64,000 bases of DNA from Bin5 sp965261695. Lineage in GTDB: Bacteria > Chloroflexota > Anaerolineae > Caldilineales > Caldilineaceae. Location of the stretch: NCBI GenBank assembly GCA_965261695.1, contig OZ253474.1:992001-1056000 (forward strand), written 5' to 3'. Of this stretch, positions 45,543 to 54,239 are shown in pieces. The stretch's first letter is position 1. Every line of letters begins with the position of its first letter. The notes beneath the pieces are model-generated. The model did no database searches. It worked only from the letters and a program-made list of their open reading frames with translations, and had not been told where the DNA came from. The position numbers were made by a program, and so were the translations under genes.

Positions 45543-46595
45543 TTAGTTCGTTCTGACTGCCGGCGCGGGCACGCCCACCGCGTCACCCGTCTCGACGATG
45601 CGCGTCCACGTGCTCTCCTCTATCGGGATGCCGTCCGCCAGGCGCTGTTGACGGCGCTCCTCCTCGATCTCACCGGGGTAGTAGATGCGTCTCACGCCAG
45701 GCAATTTCGGCGAGGAATGCACCCATTCCACCAGCTTCTCCACTTCCTGTTTGTACTCGTCCGGGTCGATGAAGCTCTCGATGCGAATCGCGATCGCCAT
45801 CCAACCGGAAGCGCCCCGGGTCGGCGGGTCCGCGCTGCAACCAGCCCAGGAAAGACCGCCGGCAATCGCATCGACCATCATGCCCAGGCCGTAGCCCTTA
45901 TGCCCGACCGACCCGCCCAGCGGCAGCATCGCGGCTTCGCCGTTCAGAAAGAGATTGGGGTCCATGACGGGATTGCCTGCGGCATCAATCAGCCAGTCAT
46001 CCGGCGTGGGCAAGCCCCTGGCCCGCTGCAAGTCCACTTTTCCCCCGGCGACCATACTCGTCGTCATATCGAGCATAAGCGGGGACCCGTCGGCACGCGG
46101 CGCGCTGAAGGCGATCGGATTGGGCGGCAGCCGGCGTCCTGTGCCGCCGAAGGGCGCGGTGAATGGTCCGCCGCCGTTTAGCATCAGCAGCCCGATACAG
46201 TCCTGTTCCGCGGCGATGGGGGGAAACGCCCCCAGCCGCCCGATGTGCGTGGAACGGTGGACGGCGACCGCGCCGAAAGTGTGCTTTTTGGCCCGCTCCA
46301 CCGCCATCTCCATCGCCATTTTTGCCAGAACAATCCCCTGCATCTGTTGGGCGTCAATGACCAGCGATGCCGATGTCTCCCGCACAATTTTCAGCGTGCC
46401 GACCGGCTTCATATTCCCTTCCCGCACGGCCTTCACATAAACCGGCAAGCGAATGATACCGTGGGAATCGTGCCCCACGAGGTTTGAATCGACCAGGTGA
46501 TCCGTGACATCTTGGCCCTGATCTGCGGGGAAACCGGCGGCGGCAAAGATGGCCGCGCCGTACTCTCTCAACCTGTCATGGGAGATCGTAGGCAT
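45543..46595 (-). CDS. Malate/L-lactate dehydrogenase (Ldh_2/YlbC-family) oxidoreductase
   Basis: 350 residues of the non-Rossmann NAD(P)-dependent Ldh_2 family. DSHGIIRLPVYVKAV contains the conserved catalytic His region, HRSTHIGRLG follows, GGTGRRLPPNPIAFSAP binds the cofactor, and HKGYGLGMMVDAIAGGLSWA is the family's glycine-rich helix. Members reduce or oxidise malate, sulfolactate, ureidoglycolate, 2,3-diketogulonate or cyclic imines. First gene of the four-gene minus-strand operon. The ATG at 46595 is 20 residues inside a longer open frame and gives the family start. Confidence 0.9.
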   Translation of the reverse strand: MPTISHDRLREYGAAIFAAAGFPADQGQDVTDHLVDSNLVGHDSHGIIRLPVYVKAVREGNMKPVGTLKIVRETSASLVIDAQQMQGIVLAKMAMEMAVERAKKHTFGAVAVHRSTHIGRLGAFPPIAAEQDCIGLLMLNGGGPFTAPFGGTGRRLPPNPIAFSAPRADGSPLMLDMTTSMVAGGKVDLQRARGLPTPDDWLIDAAGNPVMDPNLFLNGEAAMLPLGGSVGHKGYGLGMMVDAIAGGLSWAGCSADPPTRGASGWMAIAIRIESFIDPDEYKQEVEKLVEWVHSSPKLPGVRRIYYPGEIEEERRQQRLADGIPIEESTWTRIVETGDAVGVPAPAVRTN

Positions 46596-46967
46596 TGATG
46601 AGGCGTCCTGTGAAGGGTTCGTGGAAACGACGATGGAAAATTGGCGGCAGCGCGTCATCCGGTTGGGCGCGCCTGACCTGTGAATCGAGTTAGGAATTTC
46701 GTCCGCGACTCGTCAGACTTACAAGGGAGAGTATACCCTGCTCAGTCAAAAGATTCAAACAGTCTCTGCATGGTGGCTCGTCCTGATCTTTGGGTAAACG
46801 TTGCCTGGATCAAGATTCTCGGGAACTGTGGACGAACAGGATGCCGGCAATCCCACAACATGGGGCTTCACCCGCCAAATGAAAGGGCGGATTGCGATGA
46901 CTCGAAATCTTGAAGTGTACGTCTGCGCAGGGCATTGGGCGTGGAAGTCCGCCAGGTGTACGGAGTG
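46596..46967. other. Intergenic stretch, no gene recognised
   Basis: It separates the Ldh_2 operon start from the end of the tandem membrane-protein genes. Short open frames in it have no recognisable similarity or ribosome site. It should hold the promoter of the Ldh_2 operon and the terminator of the membrane-protein pair; I found no clear consensus for either. Confidence 0.4.
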
Positions 46968-49688
46968 TCATTCGGATGCCTCTTCGGGGAGCGGGACAGC
47001 AAGCTTTATCAACAGTTGGCCGTCTTCAAAGTGATGCTGTTCCCCGCCGTCAGGTTGAAAAGGCAACCTCTGACCGCTCACGGGGTCATATAATCCGATG
47101 CGAAGCAGATAAGCCCCCGGCTGCAACGCGGCTGGCAGATTGAGCTGACGGCGGTCGATATACAGTGCATTCGTGTGCCATTGGCTGGTCGGTAGCAGCC
47201 CGGCCAGCGCCGGCCCGTCGAATTGGGCGACGCGCTCTCCCTGGTCATCGTACAGATGGATGTATGTGATCCAGTCGTTGGCTATCCCATCGCCGGTCTC
47301 CCAGAAGAGGCGCAGCGTCGGCCCGCCCTGCGTCGGCAGCAGGTCGTAGCCCTGCAGCCGCAGGCCGTCATCGGTGGCAGCCTGCGCGTCGATAGTCGGC
47401 CGCTCCCTCTGAAAGAGGCCAGGACGCAACGGCGCGACATCAAGCGTCCTCAGATGCAGGAGATTGTCCGCTGAGCCGGGCACGGTCAGCCTCTCGCCGT
47501 CCGAGGTGACCAGACCAGCGACCAGCGAATAGCTTAGCGGCGGCAGGTCAGGGGGAAGGCTGAGACGGATATCATCAACATAGTACTTCCCAGGATCCCA
47601 CCACTGGGAGTCCGGCCGGGCCACACCATGGTTATCAACTGCCCAGGAACGCTTCAAAGAAGGCGTATACAGGTGCAGAAAGCTGAGTAGCTCCTCCCTG
47701 ATCTGTCCATGTGGTTGCCAATACAGACGCACCCTGACCGTCCCGCCGGGTTCGGGTGAATCGCTGCTAATCAGCTTCCAACCGAGAAGCGTCACTTGAG
47801 AGCCGTCAGCGTTTCCCACGGTGGTAGGCTGTCCCTCCACTGAGAAGGCCAACCGCCCCGGCGGCGAGTCAAACAGAAATGGCCCTCCGTTGGACCGACT
47901 GAGCGCAAAGTGCAATACCGCAATGACGAAGACACAGCCTGTCATTGCGCCTAGTGTCAGGGTTGTAGAGCGATGCGAGGAAGCGGGTGCCTCGCGCCTC
48001 CTTTGATGCCCCCGGCTTCGCAACCCAAGGTACAAAAGGCCAACCACAGAAGCAAGCAGCCCGACCATGCTCAGCCGCTCTCCCCAGCGTTGCGCAACGG
48101 TTCCCTCCCAGCGCACTACCAACGGCAGATCCGGGTTGCGTACCTCTGTCACTTCTATCCAGCCAGCGGGGCCTGGCGCCACGACGGCCTGCCCACCCGC
48201 GCTCCAGCCGGGATGATAGTGCAGACGCAGCAAGATTGGCTCTGCCTGACCGGAAAGATCGACAAATGCTTCATGGGGAGAACGCCATGTCGGTCGCGCC
48301 GCGCTCGGCTCCGGAATCTGCCCGGAGACAACGCCAATGTCTGCGCCGCGCACCAGGAATTCATTGCTGGTGGTCAAACCCCAGTCCTTGGTTGTCTGCT
48401 CGAACAAGCGCGTTTCTTCGGCAGTCAATGCCTTAACAGGCAGGGGGGATGAAAAAGATGTGTGTGAAGGAAACAGATAGGGGAAAACCACCAGTATGGA
48501 AGCCATGATGAGGAAAAGGCCTGGCAGCCACCTCCGACCGGCAGCCCATGCGTCGACAGCCAGCGCGGCTGCCGGTAACGCGCTCAGCGGAGCGACCCCG
48601 AGGAAACGGGAGGGAGTCTGAAGGAAACTAAGTCCGGGCATCGTCCTCCATAGCGGTTCAGAGACCGAAAGCGTAAGAGTTGTCATTGCCAGGGCAAGCA
48701 GGCCGCCGGCAAGGCCCCAGATGCGGCGCTCGCTGCCTGCTGCAAACAGTGCACTGCACAGCCCGGCTGCTAAGACCAGCCACAAGGCCGCGCCGAACGT
48801 AAATAGCGGCATCAGCGGGTTGCCGTCCCGGCTGTCCAAGACCGGAGACTGAAAAACAAAGAGTTGCCACCAATTGAGAAAGTGATTGCTGTAATGAAAG
48901 TACTCCTCACGCGCGCTTTCGATTTGCACAAACGAAAGGTCGGCCAAAGCGGGCAGCCAGAAGACCGCCGACAGTAAAGCGGCCAGCAGCGCAGCCAATG
49001 CATTGCGAATCAGACCATCCAGCCTGCGGTAGCCGACCGCAAGCAGCAGCCCGTAGAGGCACAAAATGGCGACGCCAAGCATTGCCGTCAGATTGTGGCT
49101 CAAAACAAGCGCGGCCAAAGAGACGACTGCCGCCAACCAATTGCGTAAACGCGAATCCTTATGAAGGGCGGTAAAAGCCCAAAGACAGACCGGCAGGAGC
49201 AGCAACCCCAGAAGCTGGGGAAAGGCTCCTCCAAACAGACCTGGTGAGTAAAATGCTCGCGCCACATTATACAGATTGCACAGATACACCGCGACCGCGG
49301 CCAGACTCGCACCGGGACTGAAAGTGTGGCGCAACCAGGCGTAGACCCCGAAGCCCGACAGTAGCAGCGCCGCAGTCACCACCACTTTCAGAGCTTGATC
49401 TAGCCTGACGCCGACCGAATGGACGGCAGCCACCAACCAGTACAGACCGGGGCTATAGTGGTGAAAAGTAGGGGCGCCAAGACCATCATAGACAGCCGGA
49501 AACCAACGCGGCCAGTAAACGCCCTGCTCAAAACCGCGTTGGACTGCCGAACTGCGGTGGACGTGTATCAGCGCATCCGAGGTGCCCCCCGGCAATCCGG
49601 GGAGTTGCCAAAGCGGACCGACGAGAAGGAAGGCCAACAGGCCGATGAAGAGGACGACCCAAAGGCGGGTCGGAATACGAATCGACAT
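46968..49688 (-). CDS. Large PTPS-related multispanning membrane protein with C-terminal beta domains (copy 2)
   Basis: 906 residues. About ten to eleven hydrophobic helices fill residues 1-420; GLGAPTFHHYSPGLYWLVAA and LVLSHNLTAMLGVA resemble the 6-pyruvoyl-tetrahydropterin-synthase-related membrane family, a GT-C-like group. Two more helices lie near 555-600. The last 270 residues are two sandwich-like units, each with a 'L-x-L-F/Y-W' strand and a 'W-x-x-Y-x-H-L-Y' strand (LRLFWETGDG and NDWITYIHLYDDQG). It starts 6 bases after the stop of its paralogue at 49695. Probably transfers or flips a lipid-linked sugar for envelope polymer synthesis. Family assigned from memory; function unproven. 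Confidence 0.75.
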   Translation of the reverse strand: MSIRIPTRLWVVLFIGLLAFLLVGPLWQLPGLPGGTSDALIHVHRSSAVQRGFEQGVYWPRWFPAVYDGLGAPTFHHYSPGLYWLVAAVHSVGVRLDQALKVVVTAALLLSGFGVYAWLRHTFSPGASLAAVAVYLCNLYNVARAFYSPGLFGGAFPQLLGLLLLPVCLWAFTALHKDSRLRNWLAAVVSLAALVLSHNLTAMLGVAILCLYGLLLAVGYRRLDGLIRNALAALLAALLSAVFWLPALADLSFVQIESAREEYFHYSNHFLNWWQLFVFQSPVLDSRDGNPLMPLFTFGAALWLVLAAGLCSALFAAGSERRIWGLAGGLLALAMTTLTLSVSEPLWRTMPGLSFLQTPSRFLGVAPLSALPAAALAVDAWAAGRRWLPGLFLIMASILVVFPYLFPSHTSFSSPLPVKALTAEETRLFEQTTKDWGLTTSNEFLVRGADIGVVSGQIPEPSAARPTWRSPHEAFVDLSGQAEPILLRLHYHPGWSAGGQAVVAPGPAGWIEVTEVRNPDLPLVVRWEGTVAQRWGERLSMVGLLASVVGLLYLGLRSRGHQRRREAPASSHRSTTLTLGAMTGCVFVIAVLHFALSRSNGGPFLFDSPPGRLAFSVEGQPTTVGNADGSQVTLLGWKLISSDSPEPGGTVRVRLYWQPHGQIREELLSFLHLYTPSLKRSWAVDNHGVARPDSQWWDPGKYYVDDIRLSLPPDLPPLSYSLVAGLVTSDGERLTVPGSADNLLHLRTLDVAPLRPGLFQRERPTIDAQAATDDGLRLQGYDLLPTQGGPTLRLFWETGDGIANDWITYIHLYDDQGERVAQFDGPALAGLLPTSQWHTNALYIDRRQLNLPAALQPGAYLLRIGLYDPVSGQRLPFQPDGGEQHHFEDGQLLIKLAVPLPEEASE

Positions 49689-49694
49689 TATCCG

Positions 49695-52400
49695 TCACTT
49701 GGCGGGATTATAGGTAAACGGGAGTAGCAACTGGCCGTCTTCAAAATGGCCTTGCGCATCGTCGGCAGGCCGGAACGGAAGTCTCTCTCCGCTCGCATAG
49801 TTGTACACTCCAATGCGCAACAGATACGCACCCGGCTGTAACACGGCCGGCAGCTCAATCTGCCGGCGGTCGATATACAGCGCATCGGTATGCCACTGGC
49901 TGGTCGGTTGCAGCCCGGCCAGCGCCGGCCCGTCGAATTGGGCGACGCGCTCTCCCTGGTCATCGTGCATATGGACGTATGTGACCCAGTCGCTGGCTGC
50001 CCCATCGCCGGTCTCCCAGAAAAGACGCAGGGTCGGCCCGCCTTGAGTCGGCAACATGTCGTAGCCCTGCAGACGCAGACCGTCGTCGGTGGCGGCCCGC
50101 GCAGTGACGGTTGGGCGCTCCCTCTGAAAGAAGCCAGGACGCATAGGCGAAACGTCTAGCGTTCTCAGTTCCAGAATACCATCTGTTGAGCCGGGCACAG
50201 TCAGTCTTACGCCGCCGGAAGTGAACAAACCAGCGATCAGTGAATAGGTGACAGGCGGCAGGTCGGCAGGCAGGCTGAGCCGCAGGTCTTCCACGTAATA
50301 CTTGTCCGGATCCCACCACTGGGAATCCGGGCGGCCTCCAATCCCGACAATTGTGGTAGCCCATGAGCGCTTCAAGGAGGGAGTGTACAGGTGTACAAAG
50401 CTGTGTAATTCTTCTTTGATCTGGCCCCGCGCCTCCAAATATAGGCGCACCCTGACCGTCCCCCCTGGTTTGGGCGCTGATCCGCTAACCAGCTGCCAGC
50501 CGAGGAGCGTCACCTGGGGGGAGGAGGCGTCTCCCAGGGCTGTGGGCTGCCCCTCTACGGGGAAAGCCAACTGATCGGGTGTCGAGTGCCGCAAAAAGGG
50601 CCCACTACTGGACTGATCAAGCGCATAGCGCGCCACCACGAGAATAAAGAGGCAGCCGACCATCGCTTTGACATGGCGTGATGTGGATAGTGAGGGTTGT
50701 TCTCTCTCCCCGTGCGTTTCTACCTCCTTGCGCCGCCGAAATGCAAGAAACAGGAGACCGGCGAAAGAAGCAACCAGACCGACCATACTCAGGCGCTCTC
50801 CCCAGCGTTGCCAGGTGGTTCCCTCCCAGCGAATTGCGAGCGGCTGTGACGGGTTGCTGAGTTCGGTCACCTGCACCCAGCCGGCAGGGCCGCGCGTCAG
50901 CGTCGCCCGCTCTCCTGCGCCCCAGCCAGGATGAAAATGCAGTCGCAGCAACATGGGATCTGCCTGCCCTGACAGATCCGCAACCGCTTCATGGGGGGAA
51001 TGCCATCTCAACTGTGCCGCGCTCGGCTCCGGCGTCTGACCGGTGATGATAGTCATATCTGCACCCGGAACCAGGAATTCACTGCTCACGGACATGCCGT
51101 AGGCGAGGCTCGTCCGCTCAAACAGGCGCGTTTCTTCGGCTGTGATTGATCCCACCTGCCTGACCGGTGAGAGTGACGTATGCGCGGGAAACAGATAGGG
51201 GAAGAGCGCCAGGACAGAGACCGTCAACAGGCTCAATGCCGGCAACCATCGCCGACCCTTCGGCCATGCGTCTATCGAGACCGCCGCCGCCGGCAGGATG
51301 CCGAGTGGAGCGATCGAGAGAAAACGAAAAGGGAACTGAACCATGCTAAGGCCTGGGACTGTCTCCCACAGTGGTTCAGACACAGAGAGCGCGAACGTGA
51401 GCATCGTCAGAGCGAACAGAACGCCCGCAAGGCCCCAGTAGCGGCGCTCCCGCCGCGATGCGAAAAACAGACTGACCAGCCCGGCCGCCAAGGCCACCCA
51501 CGATGCCGCGCCGAATCCTAAAGTGTTGAGAGGCATCAGTGGATTGCCGACGCGGCTATCCAGTACAAGAGACTGAAAAGTGAAGAACTCCCACAAATCG
51601 AGGAAATGGCCGCTGTAGTGAAATGGACCAATGCGGGCATTTTCAATCTGCACGTGGGCCTGGTCCGCCAGCGCAGGCAGCCAGAAGCCTGCTGAAAGCA
51701 GTGCCGCCAGCAGCGCCGCACCTGCACAGCGCAGTAAACCGGCCGGCCGGCGGTAGCCAATCGCCAACGCCAGCCAGTAGAGAGCAAGTACACTCGCGCC
51801 AACCATCGTCAGCAATGTGTGGCTGAAAACCAGCGCGGTCAAAGAGAGAACCGCCGCCAGCCAATAGCGAAGACGAGACCGCGCATGGAGCGCGGTAAAG
51901 GCCCATAGGCAGACCGGTAGAAGCAGCAGCGCCAACAGCCGGGGGTAAGCCCCCACGTAGTAATATGAACGCGTCAGAATATGAGGGTGGAGCAGATACA
52001 GCGCGGCGCCCGCCAGGCTTGCCGCCCGGCTGAATGCGTAGCGCAACCAGGCGTAGGCGCCGAATCCGGACAGGATGAGCGCCGTGGTTACGACCAGCAT
52101 CAGCGCCACATCCATCCTGACGCCGGTTCCATGCACGGCAGCCACCATCCAATACAGACCGGGGCTATAGTGATGGAAGGTTGGCGCGCCGAGCCCATTA
52201 TAGACAACGGAAAACCATCGCGGCCAGAAGACGCCCTGCTCAAAGGAGCGCTCGACGGCCGCGATGCGGTGCATATGCTGCAACTGGTCAATTGCCTCTG
52301 CTGGCAGCCCGCCCAGCTGCCAGAACGGACCGGCAAGGAGTACCATCAGCAGAGCGATGAAGAGGATGACCCAGAGGCTGCTGGGGAAACGTATCGACAT
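49695..52400 (-). CDS. Large PTPS-related multispanning membrane protein with C-terminal beta domains (copy 1)
   Basis: 901 residues, colinear with the next gene from MSIR start to C-terminal sandwich units; for example GLGAPTFHHYSPGLYWMVAA and LVFSHTLLTMVGA match copy 2. A charged motif WPRWFSVVYNGLGAP sits in the first outer loop. The pair is a tandem duplication: the 3' ends are nearly identical in DNA over long runs, while the helices have diverged more. A promoter with 17-base spacing ends so close to the ATG that the mRNA may be leaderless. Same functional guess as copy 2: GT-C-like transfer or export of a lipid-linked sugar. Confidence 0.75.
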   Translation of the reverse strand: MSIRFPSSLWVILFIALLMVLLAGPFWQLGGLPAEAIDQLQHMHRIAAVERSFEQGVFWPRWFSVVYNGLGAPTFHHYSPGLYWMVAAVHGTGVRMDVALMLVVTTALILSGFGAYAWLRYAFSRAASLAGAALYLLHPHILTRSYYYVGAYPRLLALLLLPVCLWAFTALHARSRLRYWLAAVLSLTALVFSHTLLTMVGASVLALYWLALAIGYRRPAGLLRCAGAALLAALLSAGFWLPALADQAHVQIENARIGPFHYSGHFLDLWEFFTFQSLVLDSRVGNPLMPLNTLGFGAASWVALAAGLVSLFFASRRERRYWGLAGVLFALTMLTFALSVSEPLWETVPGLSMVQFPFRFLSIAPLGILPAAAVSIDAWPKGRRWLPALSLLTVSVLALFPYLFPAHTSLSPVRQVGSITAEETRLFERTSLAYGMSVSSEFLVPGADMTIITGQTPEPSAAQLRWHSPHEAVADLSGQADPMLLRLHFHPGWGAGERATLTRGPAGWVQVTELSNPSQPLAIRWEGTTWQRWGERLSMVGLVASFAGLLFLAFRRRKEVETHGEREQPSLSTSRHVKAMVGCLFILVVARYALDQSSSGPFLRHSTPDQLAFPVEGQPTALGDASSPQVTLLGWQLVSGSAPKPGGTVRVRLYLEARGQIKEELHSFVHLYTPSLKRSWATTIVGIGGRPDSQWWDPDKYYVEDLRLSLPADLPPVTYSLIAGLFTSGGVRLTVPGSTDGILELRTLDVSPMRPGFFQRERPTVTARAATDDGLRLQGYDMLPTQGGPTLRLFWETGDGAASDWVTYVHMHDDQGERVAQFDGPALAGLQPTSQWHTDALYIDRRQIELPAVLQPGAYLLRIGVYNYASGERLPFRPADDAQGHFEDGQLLLPFTYNPAK

Positions 52401-52407
52401 TCCAGAA

Positions 52408-52436
52408 AGTATAAAGAGTTATCTGAAGCCGGACAA
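52408..52436 (-). promoter_or_regulatory. Promoter of the tandem membrane-protein genes, likely leaderless
   Basis: On the minus strand TTGTCC (52436-52431), a 17-base spacer, then TATACT (52413-52408). A start 7-8 bases downstream falls on or next to the ATG at 52400. No ribosome site precedes that ATG. Confidence 0.55.
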
Positions 52437-52495
52437 ATCGGCTGCCCGATTCTGACGATTGTTAGCCTCCCATGAAGGGAGGACATTAGGTTCCG

Positions 52496-52518
52496 TTGAC
52501 CTTTGATTAATTGGTCAA
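52496..52518. promoter_or_regulatory. Inverted repeat TTGACC-N11-GGTCAA
   Basis: Perfect six-base arms (52496-52501 and 52513-52518) around an AT-rich 11-base centre, between two divergent genes. It resembles a dimeric regulator site; the regulator is not in the window. Confidence 0.35.
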
Positions 52519-52835
52519 TAAGGTTACATCTGCAGGTTGCCTGCGGGCAGAATCGGACTGTGATTTGCCTGATTCTCGTGAACGAAAACCGAGATCTGCG
52601 CCGGGGCCGTTAATCATCCCAATCACATAACTGCATGAATCACAGTTCAGACAAATGTCAACGCGCCCTAAAGAGCAAGACTACGCGCAATCCCACTGTG
52701 GGCTTCGACGGCCTCTAACTCGTTAGCTGTCTTTCGCACGCTGGGCTTACGGTGATATCCTTTTTGGATAGAGTGGCGGTCCCGTTAACTCCATCAGAAC
52801 GCATCCACCCTTTCCGTCGAAAGGAGCATATCCAA

Positions 52836-54179
52836 ATGCCGGCACAGCATCACCCGGAGCGCAGTCAGTCGAGGTCAATCGGCTCCGCCGAAAGGACCGC
52901 TGCGGTCAAGGAAAGCGCATTCACGATCGACACCTCCAGCATTAAGTACGGGCCGGGCGTCACCCGCGAAGTCGGCTTCGACATGAAGAAGCTGGGCGCC
53001 AATCGGGTGATGGTGGTCACAGACCCGCGCCTGGCAAGCAGCGAACCGGTGGCGGTCGCTTTGGCCGCCCTGCGGGAGCAGAACATCGACGCAGTCCTGT
53101 ACGATCAGGTGCGCGTGGAGCCGACCGACATCTCCTTTCAGCACGCCATCACCTTTGCCCGCGACGGCAATTTCGATGGTTACCTCTCCGTAGGGGGCGG
53201 CTCCGCCATCGACACGGCCAAAGCCGCCAACCTTTACGCCACCTGGCCGGCGCCCTTACTGGACTATGTGAACCCGCCGATAGGAAAGGGCGTTCCCGTG
53301 CCCGGCGCGCTGCGGCCCCACATTGCCGTGCCCACCACCGCCGGAACCGGCAGCGAGACCACCGGCGTCGCCATCTGCGACCTGACGCAACTGCACGCCA
53401 AGACCGGTATCGCGCACCGCGCTTTGCGCCCACAGTTGGGCATTCTCGATCCGAACAATACGCGCACACTGCCCCAGATGGCTGCTGCCAGTACCGGGCT
53501 GGATGTGCTTAGCCATGCGCTGGAATCCATGACAGCCTTGCCTTACGACAGCCGCGACGCGCCGGGTTCGCCGGAGCTGCGTCCCGCCTATCAGGGGGCC
53601 AACCCGATCAGCGACATCTGGGCGACCAGGGCGATTGAGATGGTTTCAGCCAACCTTGTGCGCGCGATACAGGATCCGGAAGACGACGATGCCCGCAGCG
53701 CCATGCTCCTGGCCGCAGCCTACGCCGGCATCGGGTTCGGCAACGCCGGCGTGCATCTGCCCCACGGCATGAGCTACCCGGTCAGCGGTATGGTGCGCAG
53801 TTACAGACCGCCGGGATACCCGCCCGATCATCCGATCATTCCCCACGGGATGTCGGTTATCCTCAACGCGCCGGCGGTCTTCCGTTTCACCGCCTCGACG
53901 AATCCCGCCAAGCATCTCTACGCCGCCCGCCTGATGGGCGTCGACACGACCGGCGCGGCGGATGAGGAGGCCGGCGAACTGCTGGCGCAAGCAATCATCG
54001 ACCTGATGCAGAAGACCGGCGTTCCCAACGGCCTGAGCGCCATCGGCTTTACCGAGGCGGACATTCCGGCCCTGGTAGAGGGCACTTTGCCCCAGCACCG
54101 GGTAACCAAACTCTCGCCGCGACCGGCCGAGGCCCACGATCTGGCGGAACTGTTCCGCGATGCGATGAGGTATTGGTGA
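52836..54179 (+). CDS. Hydroxyacid-oxoacid transhydrogenase (ADHFE1-like, iron-containing ADH family)
   Basis: 447 residues, close to the animal mitochondrial ADHFE1 protein along its whole length: IKYGPGVTREVGFDMKKLGA, VRVEPTDISFQHAI, GGGSAIDTAKAANLYA, VPTTAGTGSETTGVAICD, NAGVHLPHGMSYPVSGMV and PALVEGTLPQHRVTKLSPRP. Metal-site His residues are in LSHALES, HGMSYPV and HGMSVIL. The animal enzyme couples oxidation of 4-hydroxybutyrate to reduction of 2-oxoglutarate, giving succinic semialdehyde and D-2-hydroxyglutarate, without free NAD turnover. The ATG at 52836 has AAAGGAG upstream. It ends 60 bases from a convergent D-2-hydroxyglutarate-dehydrogenase-like gene. Confidence 0.9.
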   Translation: MPAQHHPERSQSRSIGSAERTAAVKESAFTIDTSSIKYGPGVTREVGFDMKKLGANRVMVVTDPRLASSEPVAVALAALREQNIDAVLYDQVRVEPTDISFQHAITFARDGNFDGYLSVGGGSAIDTAKAANLYATWPAPLLDYVNPPIGKGVPVPGALRPHIAVPTTAGTGSETTGVAICDLTQLHAKTGIAHRALRPQLGILDPNNTRTLPQMAAASTGLDVLSHALESMTALPYDSRDAPGSPELRPAYQGANPISDIWATRAIEMVSANLVRAIQDPEDDDARSAMLLAAAYAGIGFGNAGVHLPHGMSYPVSGMVRSYRPPGYPPDHPIIPHGMSVILNAPAVFRFTASTNPAKHLYAARLMGVDTTGAADEEAGELLAQAIIDLMQKTGVPNGLSAIGFTEADIPALVEGTLPQHRVTKLSPRPAEAHDLAELFRDAMRYW

Positions 54180-54239
54180 TCGAACTGCTTTAGGGTGGGC
54201 GGGGGCAAGTGGACAGGAACAGCGGACCCGCCGGGCGAT

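Larger units (their letters stand above)
52401..52835. other. Divergent regulatory region
   Basis: Lies between the membrane-protein pair (-) and the transhydrogenase gene (+). It holds the promoter at 52408-52436 and an inverted repeat at 52496-52518. The rest has no coding similarity and no convincing + strand promoter. An AAAGGAG ribosome site precedes the ATG at 52836. Confidence 0.5.

Noticed and set aside
46680..47143. Short + strand frames after the Ldh_2 operon start
   Set aside because: No similarity and no ribosome site; the right part overlaps the well-supported membrane-protein gene in antisense.
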